A DNA stretch of 64,000 nucleotides, taken from contig JAWLBA010000004.1 of the NCBI GenBank assembly GCA_041395165.1, positions 55,920-119,919 of the forward strand. The letters are read 5' to 3'. The notes beneath the pieces were generated by a model. The model was not told the origin of the DNA. It saw only the letters and a list, made by a program, of their open reading frames with translations, and ran no database searches. This document shows positions 9,377 to 17,849 of the stretch, piece after piece. The translations under genes were made by a program, and so were the position numbers. How positions within the stretch are numbered: position 1 is the first letter of the stretch; each line of letters begins with the position of its first letter. This stretch comes from JAIBCM01 sp041395165. Its GTDB lineage: Bacteria > Verrucomicrobiota > Verrucomicrobiia > JADLBR01 > JAIBCM01.

Positions 9377-9910
9377 ATGAGCTGGCGTCTGACTCCAAAA
9401 GAAACAGGGCTTATCGTCATTGATTTACAGGAAAAATTAGTTCCCATCCTGCATGAAAAAGAAAGGTTAATTCAAAAAACGCGTGCCCTTATCGAAGTCG
9501 CTAAAATTTTTAATTTTCCTATTTTTTTTACAGAACAACTTCCTGAAAAATTAGGCGCTACGATTCCAGAAATCAAAAACACGCTCCCTGATTTTATTCA
9601 ACCGCTTGCCAAATCCGAGTTTTCCGCTCTTCACTGCCTTCCTGAAGAATTACCACGTCACCTCTTGATCGCAGGTTGCGAAACCCATGTTTGTGTGCGC
9701 CAAACCGCTTACGATCTGCGTGAAGAAGGTAAAAGTGTTTATTTAATCGCTGACGCCACCAGTTCGCGCAAACCCTTAGACCACGAACTTGCTATTCACG
9801 AAATGCAACAGGACAAAATTATCGTAACTTCAGTGGAAACCATTAGCTGGGAACTCGTTCAAAAAGCAGGCACTGACTTATTTCGTCAGGTGTTGGCTAT
9901 CCTAAAATAA
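9377..9910 (+). CDS. isochorismatase/nicotinamidase-like cysteine hydrolase
   Basis: A 177-residue single-domain protein of the isochorismatase-like family. The catalytic triad can be placed: Asp16 in GLIVIDLQEKL, Lys79 in PLAKSEFSAL, and Cys106 in AGCETHVCVRQTAYDL. The closest recalled relatives are the YcaC/ribonuclease-like hydrolases of unknown substrate, with ETHVCV in the nucleophile loop. The nicotinamidase metal motif (D.H.H) is not visible, so nicotinamidase is unlikely. It follows lysS closely on the same strand and ends 8 bases before the convergent rplI. The substrate is unknown. Confidence 0.85.
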   Translation: MSWRLTPKETGLIVIDLQEKLVPILHEKERLIQKTRALIEVAKIFNFPIFFTEQLPEKLGATIPEIKNTLPDFIQPLAKSEFSALHCLPEELPRHLLIAGCETHVCVRQTAYDLREEGKSVYLIADATSSRKPLDHELAIHEMQQDKIIVTSVETISWELVQKAGTDLFRQVLAILK

Positions 9911-9917
9911 TGTTTAA

Positions 9918-10472
9918 TTATTCTTCAGACTTCTCTGATTCTGATTTCTTTTTTCGAGAAGCCGATTTTTTGGTGGAACCTGATCTGCTTTTTGCTGCTG
10001 TATCAGCCTCATCATCCGAACCTTTAGGCACTTCTAATACCACTTTGAATGCCGCTTTCACTTCGGAATGTAAAACAACTTCCAAAGTATGAGATCCTTT
10101 TTCTTTTAAAGGATGATCCAGACGAAGCTGTTTTTTCTCAAGCGTAATATTTTCCTTATTTAAACGCTCCAAGATATCCTGACTCGTAACGGAACCAAAC
10201 ACTTTACCTTGTCCTTCTGCTGCTGTCATTTGAAAAGTCAACGTGACTTTATTGAGTTGTTTGGCCAACTCATTTGCCTCATTTAACTCGTTCGCTTCGC
10301 GTTCCGCTCTAGCTTTTTTCAATTGTTCAATTTGATGTTTGTAAGCAGCAGTCGCCGGCAAAGCAAAACCGCGTGGCAACAAATAATTTCGCGCATAACC
10401 TGGACGCACTTTCACGACATCAGCTTCGGCACCTAATCCAGAAATTTTTGATTTTAAAATAACTTCTATCAT
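9918..10472 (-). CDS. rplI: 50S ribosomal protein bL9
   Basis: Ribosomal protein L9. The N-terminal rRNA-binding domain has the family signature KISGLGAEADVVKVRPGYARNYLLPRGFALPAT at residues 8-40. The central helix (residues 44-80) and C-terminal domain (KVFGSVTSQDILERLNKENITLEKKQLRLDHPLKEKGSHTLEV) follow. At 184 residues it is about 35 longer than usual because of a Lys/Ser/Glu-rich disordered tail (SGSTKKSASRKKKSESEKSEE). It is the last gene of rplY-pth-rpsF-ssb-rplI. rpsR, usually found between ssb or rpsF and rplI, is absent here. Confidence 0.97.
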   Translation of the reverse strand: MIEVILKSKISGLGAEADVVKVRPGYARNYLLPRGFALPATAAYKHQIEQLKKARAEREANELNEANELAKQLNKVTLTFQMTAAEGQGKVFGSVTSQDILERLNKENITLEKKQLRLDHPLKEKGSHTLEVVLHSEVKAAFKVVLEVPKGSDDEADTAAKSRSGSTKKSASRKKKSESEKSEE

Positions 10473-10493
10473 AACTTTTATACTTTTACTTGA

Positions 10494-10964
10494 TTAAAAA
10501 GGAATATCATCTTCTTCCAAATGCACTTCTTCTGCCGACTTGGTAGATCGTGCTGCGGTTGCTGCACCTTTTTCCGCTTCTTTGGCAGCAGGAACCGAAG
10601 CAGCGGCTGCTCCTTCACGAAACTCGGCATTACGCGGCCTCCCTAAAAATTGAACTCGCTCGGCGCGAACGCGCAACCGACTTTTCTTTTGACCGTCTTT
10701 ATCTTCCCATTGATCCAACTGCAACCGGCCCTCTACAAAAACGGGTGCACCTTTGGTTAGATATTGACCGCAAGTCTCCGCTTGTCGCCCCCAAGTCACA
10801 ATATCAACATAAGTGACCTCTTCCTTTTCATCACCTTCTTGAGTTCGATAAACCGTGTTGATGGCAATGGAAATATCCGTTACCGCGGTTCCTTTAGGCG
10901 TATAACGCACTTCGGGATCGCGCGTCAAATTGCCCATTAAAAAAACTTTGTTTAATGAAGACAT
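10494..10964 (-). CDS. ssb: single-stranded DNA-binding protein
   Basis: SSB coats single-stranded DNA in replication, repair and recombination. The OB fold starts SLNKVFLMGNLTRDPEVRYTPKGTAVTDISIAIN and continues with VDIVTWGRQAETCGQYLTKGAPVFVEGRLQLDQWEDKDGQKKS (residues 1-105). A linker rich in Ala and Glu follows. The last residues, EEDDIPF, are the acidic tip that binds partner proteins such as RecQ, PriA and exonuclease I. It lies 7 bases downstream of rpsF and 21 bases upstream of rplI, the familiar coupling of ssb to the S6 operon. Confidence 0.97.
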   Translation of the reverse strand: MSSLNKVFLMGNLTRDPEVRYTPKGTAVTDISIAINTVYRTQEGDEKEEVTYVDIVTWGRQAETCGQYLTKGAPVFVEGRLQLDQWEDKDGQKKSRLRVRAERVQFLGRPRNAEFREGAAAASVPAAKEAEKGAATAARSTKSAEEVHLEEDDIPF

Positions 10965-10971
10965 AATTTAA

Positions 10972-11310
10972 TTAAGCAGTTGCTGCTTCCGTCTTTTTTC
11001 GGGAAGCTTTCTTTTTTGCAGGCTTGGCCGAGGTGATAAGATACATTTGGCGAAAAACTGAGGGATTTAAAGTCAGCTTGGAACGTAATGCTTCCAATTT
11101 TTCAGGCGCTAACTGCAAAATCACATTCACATAAAACCCGGAATCCAAACTGGAATCGCCTCGTTCAAATTTGCGACGCTCCAGTTTTTGGACACCTTCC
11201 ACTTTACCCTCTAAATTTTTAATTTCTTTTTCAATTCCTTCAATGGCTTCAGAGACTGCTTCGTCCTGTCCTTGAACATTCAATATATATAAGGCTTCGT
11301 AATACTTCAT
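10972..11310 (-). CDS. rpsF: 30S ribosomal protein bS6
   Basis: Ribosomal protein S6 of the 30S platform, the usual partner of S18. It begins MKYYEALYILNVQGQDEAVSEAIEGIEKEIKNLEGKV and has the central LERRKFERGDSSLDSGFYVNVILQLAPEKLEALRSKLTLN of the family. The tail is Lys/Ala-rich (AKPAKKKASRKKTEAATA). The start codon overlaps the end of pth by four bases, indicating translational coupling. The gene order pth-rpsF agrees with Chlamydiae. Confidence 0.95.
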   Translation of the reverse strand: MKYYEALYILNVQGQDEAVSEAIEGIEKEIKNLEGKVEGVQKLERRKFERGDSSLDSGFYVNVILQLAPEKLEALRSKLTLNPSVFRQMYLITSAKPAKKKASRKKTEAATA

Positions 11311-11900
11311 AACTCGTTTTTTATTTGATTAAACTGGTTCATAGCCGTAGCCAAGCCCAAAATGCAAGCGCATTCTGTAGCCTGGACAGCTTTTTCTATC
11401 ATTTTCATAGTCTCGTCCCGTTCCGAAGAAGCAAAAGGTTCCAAAACATAATCCGATAAATTTTTACTTTCAGGCAAAGGCCCCACGCCACAACGCAAAC
11501 GCGCAAAGCTCTGAGTTTGCAACTGTTGCTCCACTGATGCCAACCCATTATGCCCACCAGTTCCGCCCGACACGCGCAATCGCAACTGGCCCAAAGACAA
11601 AGCCACATCATCCGCTACCACTAAAATTTCCTCTGCCGAAATTTGATGCCAGTCTAAAAACGACCTTACCGCGGTGCCGCTCAAATTCATAAAGGTTAAA
11701 GGTTTCAGCAATTTTATCGCTTGCAAGGAACCTTCACTTTCTAAATTAACTGTAGTCACCTCACTTTGCCAACGTGATTCCTTTTTCCAAAAAGCGCTAT
11801 GCTGCGCTGCCCAACGATCTAAAATTAAAAAACCGATATTGTGTCGCGTCGCAACATATTCGCGACCCGGGTTGCCTAATCCCACCACCACGCGAATCAC
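11307..11900 (-). CDS. pth: peptidyl-tRNA hydrolase
   Basis: Releases tRNA from prematurely dropped peptidyl-tRNA. Family landmarks: VVVGLGNPGREYVATRHNIGFLILD at residues 4-28, with the catalytic His20 in TRHNIG, then KLLKPLTFMNLSGTAV, the strand ILVVADDVALSLGQLRLRVSGGTGGHNGLASVEQQL, and FARLRCGVGP. Asn and Asp positions of the active site are kept. Length of 197 is normal. It lies 15 bases after rplY and overlaps rpsF by 4. Confidence 0.97.
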   Translation of the reverse strand: MIRVVVGLGNPGREYVATRHNIGFLILDRWAAQHSAFWKKESRWQSEVTTVNLESEGSLQAIKLLKPLTFMNLSGTAVRSFLDWHQISAEEILVVADDVALSLGQLRLRVSGGTGGHNGLASVEQQLQTQSFARLRCGVGPLPESKNLSDYVLEPFASSERDETMKMIEKAVQATECACILGLATAMNQFNQIKNEL

Positions 11901-11915
11901 ACGCGGCTCCTCAAA

Positions 11916-12617
11916 TTATTTCTTGTCCTTTTTGGCTTCACCCGCTTCTGCAGCAGCAGCGCCTTCAGCCGGTTTCTTTTCCTTAATGACTTCCGGTTGA
12001 GTTGGTGTTGCAGCCGTTTCGGCAGCCGTTTTTTCCTCTTCCACTGCTGGGGCTGCTACAGAAAAGACAACGAGATCTTTCGAATTCAAAATCTGCACTC
12101 CGTCAGGAACAACAATGTCGCTGACATGCAAAGTTTGTCCCACGTTTAATTGTGAGACATCAACCGTAATACGATCCGGTAAATCTTTAGGCAAACATTC
12201 CACCTGTAATTCGCGAAGAATATGCTCAAGAATACCGCCATACGTTTTCACACCCACTGCTTCACCTGTAGCTTCAACTACAACCTGCGCTTTAATTTTT
12301 TCATCCGCTGCAATCTCATGCAAATCGACATGTAAAATATTGCCAGAAATCGGATCATGCTGAACATCTTGCAAAAGCGCTAATTTTTTAACTTTGCTTC
12401 CCCCAGTTTGTTCCAATTCCAAATCCACTACCAAATTTTCACCCGTTGCGTGCTGAATCAAAGCATTTAACGCGCGTGAATCGATTTCCAAATTGGTGGC
12501 TTGCGTTTTTTTACCATAAAAAACCGCCGGCACACGACCCTGAGTGCGTATTTTTTTAACCTGATTTCGACCCGCGACTTGACGCGAACTCGCCTTTAAT
12601 AAAACTGAACTTGCCAT
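11916..12617 (-). CDS. rplY: 50S ribosomal protein bL25, CTC (general stress) form
   Basis: L25 binds 5S rRNA. The N-terminal domain (SSVLLKASSRQVAGRNQVKKIRTQGRVPAVFYGKK) is the 5S-binding part. The C-terminal CTC/TL5 domain includes GENLVVDLELEQ, HDPISGNILHVDLHEI, GVKTYGGILEHILRELQVECLPKDLPDRITVDVSQLNVG. A disordered tail rich in Ala, Glu and Lys (residues 190-233) ends AGEAKKDKK. The 233-residue two-domain form is that called CTC. It is the first gene of its operon. The 92-base gap to divergent nagZ must carry both promoters. Confidence 0.96.
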   Translation of the reverse strand: MASSVLLKASSRQVAGRNQVKKIRTQGRVPAVFYGKKTQATNLEIDSRALNALIQHATGENLVVDLELEQTGGSKVKKLALLQDVQHDPISGNILHVDLHEIAADEKIKAQVVVEATGEAVGVKTYGGILEHILRELQVECLPKDLPDRITVDVSQLNVGQTLHVSDIVVPDGVQILNSKDLVVFSVAAPAVEEEKTAAETAATPTQPEVIKEKKPAEGAAAAEAGEAKKDKK

Positions 12618-12669
12618 AAGCCGCGCACTATAAAGAGTTTCTTAATCTTGGCAACTCACAAATTTTACC

Positions 12670-12698
12670 ATGACAGTTTACTCGGGTTCAGATATAGA
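12670..12698 (+). promoter_or_regulatory. candidate sigma-70-type promoter for nagZ
   Basis: A -35-like ATGACA at 12670-12675 and a -10-like TATAGA at 12693-12698 are separated by exactly 17 bases. Transcription would start about 12705, only some 5 bases before the nagZ ATG at 12710. No Shine-Dalgarno fits in that leader, so the mRNA would be nearly leaderless. This is an inference from motif match only. Confidence 0.45.
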
Positions 12699-12709
12699 AT
12701 CGCGTTCGA

Positions 12710-13762
12710 ATGAAACTAGAGCTGGGCCAACTTCTAACCATGGGTCTTCCTGGACCTCGATTAAATGACACTTATCGCGATTTCATTAAAAAAGTGCAAC
12801 CCGGCGGTTTTATTTTATTCGGACGCAATCTTCAAAGCCCACAGCAAGTTCGAGAACTGTGCAACGAACTCCGCTCCCTTTGTGAAAGACCACCCATTCT
12901 TACCATCGATCAAGAAGGAGGTCGCGTTTCGCGCTTAAAAGAAATCGGCGAGCAACCACCTAACGCGGATCAACTACGCCAAGCTAACCAACTCAAACTC
13001 ATTGAGTGCCACGGAAAACTAACCGCTCAATTACTCAATCTTTTCGGTTTCAACTTAAACTTAGCTCCTGTGGTGGATATTCTTTTAGACAGCAGCACGG
13101 AAAATTCACTTCTCAATCGGTGCTACGGGAAAAAGGCAGACGAAGTTATCCAAAAAGCTGGCGCATTCCTTGATGCCATGCAAAAAGAAGGTGTCCACGG
13201 AACGATTAAACATTTTCCTGGTTATTCTCTTTGCAGCAAAGATCCCCATCGTTCTTTGCCGACTGTTAACCGTTCCCTAAAAGAAATGGAAAATAACGAA
13301 CTCAAACCTTTCAAAGCACTGGCTCCTAAATCCTCTGCAATTATGATCGGCCATGCCGTTTATCCTCAACTCAGTTCGGATAATCTACCCTCCTCCCTTT
13401 CCTCTCAAATCATTCGACAACTCTTACGCAAAAAAATGAATTACCAAGGCCTTGTCATGACCGATGATCTCGAAATGGGCGCCATTTCCTTTGAATACGG
13501 CATTGCTCAAACGGTTCGGCTCGCTATCGAAGCCGGAAACGATCTACTCCTCTTGTGCCACCAAAGAGAATGCGTCGAAATCGCTTGGGAAACTCTCAAG
13601 CAAATGGCTCAAAAACAAGACCTCGAAACACCACTACATCGCATGCTCAATTTCAAGAAAAAACTGTCCTCCGTGCAACCCTGGAGTCAGAAAGCTTTTG
13701 AAACTATTAATGCCGAGATTAAAACTCTTCGCGAAACAGTTGAAAAACTAAGTAGCCATTAG
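12710..13762 (+). CDS. nagZ: beta-N-acetylhexosaminidase (GH3, NagZ type)
   Basis: A cytoplasmic GH3 glycosidase that removes GlcNAc from muropeptides in cell wall recycling. Key blocks: PGGFILFGRN at residues 31-40, ILTIDQEGGRVSRL at 63-76, KHFPG at 167-171, DPHRSLP at 178-184 carrying the His180 acid/base of the NagZ Asp-His dyad, and MTDDLEMGAI at 250-259 with the Asp nucleophile. The common KHFPGHG is KHFPGY here, so a sugar-contacting His is replaced by Tyr172. Length (350) fits. No signal peptide is present. It is divergent from rplY and ends 2 bases before the convergent nuclease-like gene. Confidence 0.93.
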   Translation: MKLELGQLLTMGLPGPRLNDTYRDFIKKVQPGGFILFGRNLQSPQQVRELCNELRSLCERPPILTIDQEGGRVSRLKEIGEQPPNADQLRQANQLKLIECHGKLTAQLLNLFGFNLNLAPVVDILLDSSTENSLLNRCYGKKADEVIQKAGAFLDAMQKEGVHGTIKHFPGYSLCSKDPHRSLPTVNRSLKEMENNELKPFKALAPKSSAIMIGHAVYPQLSSDNLPSSLSSQIIRQLLRKKMNYQGLVMTDDLEMGAISFEYGIAQTVRLAIEAGNDLLLLCHQRECVEIAWETLKQMAQKQDLETPLHRMLNFKKKLSSVQPWSQKAFETINAEIKTLRETVEKLSSH

Positions 13763-13764
13763 CT

Positions 13765-14514
13765 CTAGCTCTTTGTTGAAAACTTCCACGCACCCAATTT
13801 TTTCTTTTTAGCCTTTTCTTGCAGCTCATCCAAACGCCGACGAAATTCAATTTCCTTTAAAACACCAGGAATATTAGCCGCGGCCCCATAAGCTCGGGCC
13901 AAACCATTTTCTACCAGTAATTCCGATAAATTTTTCCCATCTTTGGTAATTAAAACAGCAAAATAACGGGGCATAGAACTATTACCTTGAGCATCCAGCC
14001 ATTGGGTATAAGCAGTAAAAGTTTGGCCTTGCAAAAGTTTCCAAGTATAAGTCGTCGCTTCATGACCCGACTCAAGCACCTGTTCATCTGTAATTCCAAA
14101 ATATTTCGCCTGAGTTTTAACTCGAAAGGGTTTGTCATCACTACTCTCGGGAGCATCAGCAAAATACAATCGAAAAATATATTCTTTACCACGATGCGAC
14201 ACGTGAAAACTATCTCCATCGCCGTAGCGTTCGGTCATCAAACGGCATCCCTCCAACTTTTCCCAAGGTTTACCAGAATCCGGTAAACCCGTAATTTCCG
14301 ATTCTTCTTGGTGCCCTTTGGATATAATAGACGTTGTTCCTGAAGATTCTGGCGTATAAGAATCTTCTGGTTTCACATCTTCTTCAGTATTAGAAGGTGT
14401 TGATAATGAATTATTTGTCAAAGAACCTTCAAATGGCTGCAAATCAAATTGAGCTAAACTCTTTACCTGTAGCATCCCCAACATCGCGATGAAAAATAAA
14501 CAAATCCGTTTCAT
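13765..14514 (-). CDS. secreted staphylococcal-nuclease-like (SNase/TNase) protein
   Basis: I place the start at an internal ATG because MKRICLFFIAMLGMLQVKSLAQ then forms a proper signal peptide. An upstream ATG at 14553 would add 13 residues before it. After a Ser/Thr/Glu-rich linker (about 60 residues) comes an SNase-type OB fold: ERYGDGDSFHV with the substrate-site Asp, RLYFADAPESSD in place of the usual RL.GIDAPE, an AKYFG region and LVENGLARAYGAA close to the end. The classic catalytic Arg after the first strand is present in FRLYFADAPE. A last helix is highly charged. It probably degrades nucleic acid outside the cytoplasm, but activity is not proven by the motifs. Confidence 0.8.
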   Translation of the reverse strand: MKRICLFFIAMLGMLQVKSLAQFDLQPFEGSLTNNSLSTPSNTEEDVKPEDSYTPESSGTTSIISKGHQEESEITGLPDSGKPWEKLEGCRLMTERYGDGDSFHVSHRGKEYIFRLYFADAPESSDDKPFRVKTQAKYFGITDEQVLESGHEATTYTWKLLQGQTFTAYTQWLDAQGNSSMPRYFAVLITKDGKNLSELLVENGLARAYGAAANIPGVLKEIEFRRRLDELQEKAKKKKLGAWKFSTKS

Positions 14515-14546
14515 AACCCATTTGACGCTACTAAAAACTCTATGAT

Positions 14547-14575
14547 TTGCCAAGTTTGCAAAATAAGATTATTAT
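14547..14575 (+). promoter_or_regulatory. candidate sigma-70-type promoter for the Tyr-rich peptide gene
   Basis: TTGCCA at 14547-14552 and TATTAT at 14570-14575 are 17 bases apart, an excellent spacing. They lie 58 bases upstream of the ATG at 14633. A Shine-Dalgarno-like AAAGGA at 14622-14627 precedes that ATG by 5 bases. The pair also sits just inside and upstream of the divergent nuclease gene start. Confidence 0.55.
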
Positions 14576-14632
14576 ATTGAAGAAAGAACAAAAAGAACGC
14601 GTCTCAATAATGAAGTAAAACAAAGGATTTCT

Positions 14633-14962
14633 ATGAAAAAAATAATTTTCACTCTTTCTCTCTTTGCTCTTTTGTTTGTTCCCAAAATAACTCAAGCAGG
14701 CGTTAGTTTTAATGTTTCCTTTGGTTCTTATTATCCTTCAGACTATTATTACGATCGTTGTCGACCTGCTTATCGCTCTTATTATAATAGCTATTACGCT
14801 CGCCCGGTTTACTATTCCCGTCCCGTTTACTATCGCCCCGCTTACCCCAATTATGGTTATTCAGGCGCTTACCGACAGGGATTTCGCGATGGCTATTCTA
14901 CCGCAGTCAGACGCGCCGTGCCCGTTTATCGTGTGGAACGTTGCGACAGAGTTTACCGTTAA
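14633..14962 (+). CDS. small secreted Tyr/Arg-rich protein
   Basis: A 109-residue product with a standard signal peptide (MKKIIFTLSLFALLFVPKITQA, cut near residue 22). The mature part is very rich in Tyr, Arg, Pro and Ser, with loosely repeated units such as YYSRPVYYRPAY and SYYNSYYARP, and two Cys (RCRPAY near the start and VERCDRV near the end) that could form a disulfide. It ends GFRDGYSTAVRR. Such Tyr-rich secreted peptides are common as uncharacterised envelope proteins. A good promoter and ribosome site lie upstream, so it is a real gene. I do not recognise a function. Confidence 0.75.
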   Translation: MKKIIFTLSLFALLFVPKITQAGVSFNVSFGSYYPSDYYYDRCRPAYRSYYNSYYARPVYYSRPVYYRPAYPNYGYSGAYRQGFRDGYSTAVRRAVPVYRVERCDRVYR

Positions 14963-15141
14963 GCCATTAGATTATTCCGATTTAATTTTTCTTTAAGAGA
15001 ACGAAACTCTTAATAAATCATGAATTAAAGGCTAAACGTTCGCGTCAATTAACGTATTTAGCGGGTAAAAATACATTGAATCGAACTCAATTTTCTAAAA
15101 TCCATTGACCCACTATTGAAAAGCTTATAAATCACTAAGAA

Positions 15142-16548
15142 ATGCGCCCAAAAAAGCAAACCATCTGGGGAGGACGTTTTACAACCCAACCCAATGAAAA
15201 AGTGCGTGCTTACACGCAATCCCATACTTTCGATTCGCGTCTTTATCGCCACGATATTCGCGGCAGCCTAGCTCATGCCAACATGCTAAAGAAAATCGCC
15301 TGCTAACCGCTAAAGAACTGTCGGAAATTCAAAAACATTTACTCGCCATTCAACGCAATATCGAAACCGACAAATTTCAATGGCGCGCTGAACTAGAAGA
15401 TGTGCACATGAACATCGAAGCCGAATTGACGCGACTAACATCTGCTGGCGAAAAACTTCACACAGGCCGAAGCCGCAACGATCAAGTCGCTACCGACATG
15501 CGACTTTGGTTGAAAGAAGAAATTTTTTCTCATCAACAACTCATTCGCCGCCTACAAAATACACTTCTGACAGTGGCAAAAAAATAAAAATTGTTTTATT
15601 CCCGGCTATACTCACCTGCAACGCGCGCAAACGGTTTCTTTAGCTCATCATTTTTTAGCTTATGTCGAAATGTTGGAACGCGATTTCAGTCGACTCGAAC
15701 ATAGTTACGACATCACTAACTACTGCCCCCTAGGCTCTGGCGCTTTAGCCGGCAGCACCTTGCCCTTAGACCGAACTTTTGTTGCTCAAGAACTCGGATT
15801 TATCGATAAGCAAGGCAAACCCCGTCTGATTGCCAACTCCATGGATGCCGTGAGCGATCGTGATTTTATTGTCGAATTTCTTTCTGCATCTGCCTTGACC
15901 GCTGTTCACCTTTCACGCCTTGCAGAAGATTTGATTTTATGGTCGAGCGCTGAATTCAATTTCATTCAACTCAGCGACACCTTCACAACCGGCTCCAGTT
16001 TAATGCCGCAAAAGAAAAATCCCGATATTGCCGAACTCGCTCGCGGCAAAACAGGTCGCGTGATTGGAAATCTTCTCAGCGTATTGATCACGTTAAAAGG
16101 ATTACCCATGACCTACAATCGCGACCTTCAAGAAGATAAAGAACGACTCTTCGACACTGCCGATACCTTACGTCTGTCACTGGATCTCTTTGCAGATATG
16201 CTAAGCCAAATCAAAGTCAACACCATCCCCTGCCAAATCGCCATTCACGATCCCAACCTCTTAGCCACCGATCTAGCCGATGCTTTGGTGCAACAGCGCA
16301 TCCCTTTTCGCCAAGCTCACCATCTCGTCGGTTCTGCCGTAGCCTATGCCTTGCGCCACCAAAAAACACTTCGCCAACTTTCTGACCAAGAATGGCGCGA
16401 GCTACACCCCACTTTTTTGAAAGTGAAACATCTTTTAACTCAATCGCCATACCAACAGCTCTTAACTAAAAAAACTCTGGGCAGTCCTAATCCCAAACTC
16501 GTTGAAAAAGAGATCAAGCGTTGGCAAAAAAAATTAAAAAATTCTTAA
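15142..16548 (+). pseudogene. argH: argininosuccinate lyase, broken by two frameshifts
   Basis: ArgH splits argininosuccinate to arginine and fumarate. The N-terminus (MRPKKQTIWGGRFTTQPNEK) is clear, but the frame stops at 15304. Adding one base near 15298 continues through LLTAKELSEIQ and MNIEAELTRLTSAGEKLHTGRSRNDQVATDMRLWL. That frame stops at 15585 just after a run of seven A (15578-15584). Removing one A restores FIPGYTHLQRAQTVSLAHH and the rest, including the signature GSSLMPQKKNPD. All conserved blocks are otherwise perfect and the total of about 470 residues fits. So I read one gene with one base lost and one gained. Sequencing error is at least as likely as real loss, because lysA directly downstream shows the same fault. 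Confidence 0.9.
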
Positions 16549-16566
16549 TATTTTCTACCTTAAACC

Positions 16567-17849
16567 ATGCACCACTTTCATCGTAAAAATGGCCAACTTC
16601 ACATCGAAAAACTTCCTATCACGGATCTTGTAAAACATTATCAAACTCCACTTTATCTCTATTCCCAAAGCACTTTGGAAGATCATTGGCAAAAACTCGA
16701 TCGCGCCTAGCCCCGTCGATCATCTTGATCTGTTTTGCCATGAAAGCCAACTCCAACCTTGCCGTTTTAAATTGCCTGGCAAAACTTGGCAGCGGCTTTG
16801 ATATCGTTAGTGGTGGTGAACTTTATCGCGTCAAAAAAGCGGGAGGCGATCCCCAAAAATGCAACTTCGCCGGAGTCGGCAAAACGCGTGAAGAAATTGA
16901 GTTTGCGTTGCAGGAAAATATTTACAGCTTCAACGTCGAAAGCGAAGCGGAACTCAACTTCATCAACGAAATTGCTGGCAAATTGGGGAAAAAAGCGCCG
17001 ATCGCTGTGCGCGTCAATCCCAATGTCAAAGCCGACACCCACAGTAAAATCACAACCGGAACTTACGAAAATAAATTTGGCATCGCATTTGAAGAAATTC
17101 CCGCACTTTACCACCGGATCTCCCAACTTCCTCATCTTAAAATTCGTGGCTTACAAACTCACATCGGCTCCCAAATCACCGATGTCACACCATTTTTACA
17201 GGCCATTGAAAAATTATTGCCCCTCATTCAAAGCCTGAAAGAAAAATATGACCTCGAATTTTTTGATATCGGCGGTGGTATGGGAATTATCTACGATCCT
17301 GCTTTAGAAAGTGGCGCAGAAAGCTGGTGGCAAACGCATCCCAATCTGTTGACCCCAGATCGTTACACCCAAGCGATTTTACCCTTAATCAAAAAATTAA
17401 ATTTAAAAATTCTGTTGGAACCTGGCCGTTATATCGCTGGCAACGCCGGCATACTTGTCACTCAAGTTCTTTTCGTAAAAAATACCGGTGAAAAACGATT
17501 TGTCATTGTCGATGCCGCAATGAACGACTTAGTCCGACCTGCTTTTTACGATTCTTACCACGAAATTGTTCCACTAGACAATTTAGAAACTTCCTCCTCT
17601 TTAGTGCCCACCGATATTGTTGGCCCCATTTGCGAATCCAGCGATGTCTTTTGCAAAAATCGTCCCCTACCCGAATTAAAACAAGGCGATTACATCGCTT
17701 TCTTAAGCGCAGGCGCCTACGGATTCACCATGGCTTCTAATTACAATTCCCGACCTCGACCTGCAGAAATTTTAGTCAAAGATTTCAATCATCGTCCCAT
17801 AAGAAAACGTGAAACTTGGGATGATTTGATTCGAGGCGAAACGGTTTAA
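16567..17849 (+). pseudogene. lysA: diaminopimelate decarboxylase, one frameshift near the start
   Basis: LysA makes lysine from meso-diaminopimelate with PLP. The first 47 codons (MHHFHRKNGQLHIEKLPITD...TPLYLYS) run into TAG at 16708. One base added before it joins the second frame: LAPSIILICFAMKANSNLAVL, where the PLP Lys is in FAMKAN. It continues with GSGFDIVSGGEL, VNPNVKADTH, GLQTHIGSQI, FFDIGGGMGI, LEPGRYIAGNAG, GPICESSDVF and GAYGFTMASNYNSRPRP. All catalytic blocks are intact in about 425 residues. The gene follows argH by 18 bases and its end overlaps the convergent aminotransferase gene by four bases. A loss of one base in the reads would explain it as well as true decay. Confidence 0.92.

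Noticed and set aside
15003..15141. Possible RNA gene between the Tyr-rich peptide and argH
   Set aside because: No conserved stem, tRNA arm or terminator is visible in these 140 bases; nothing supportable.
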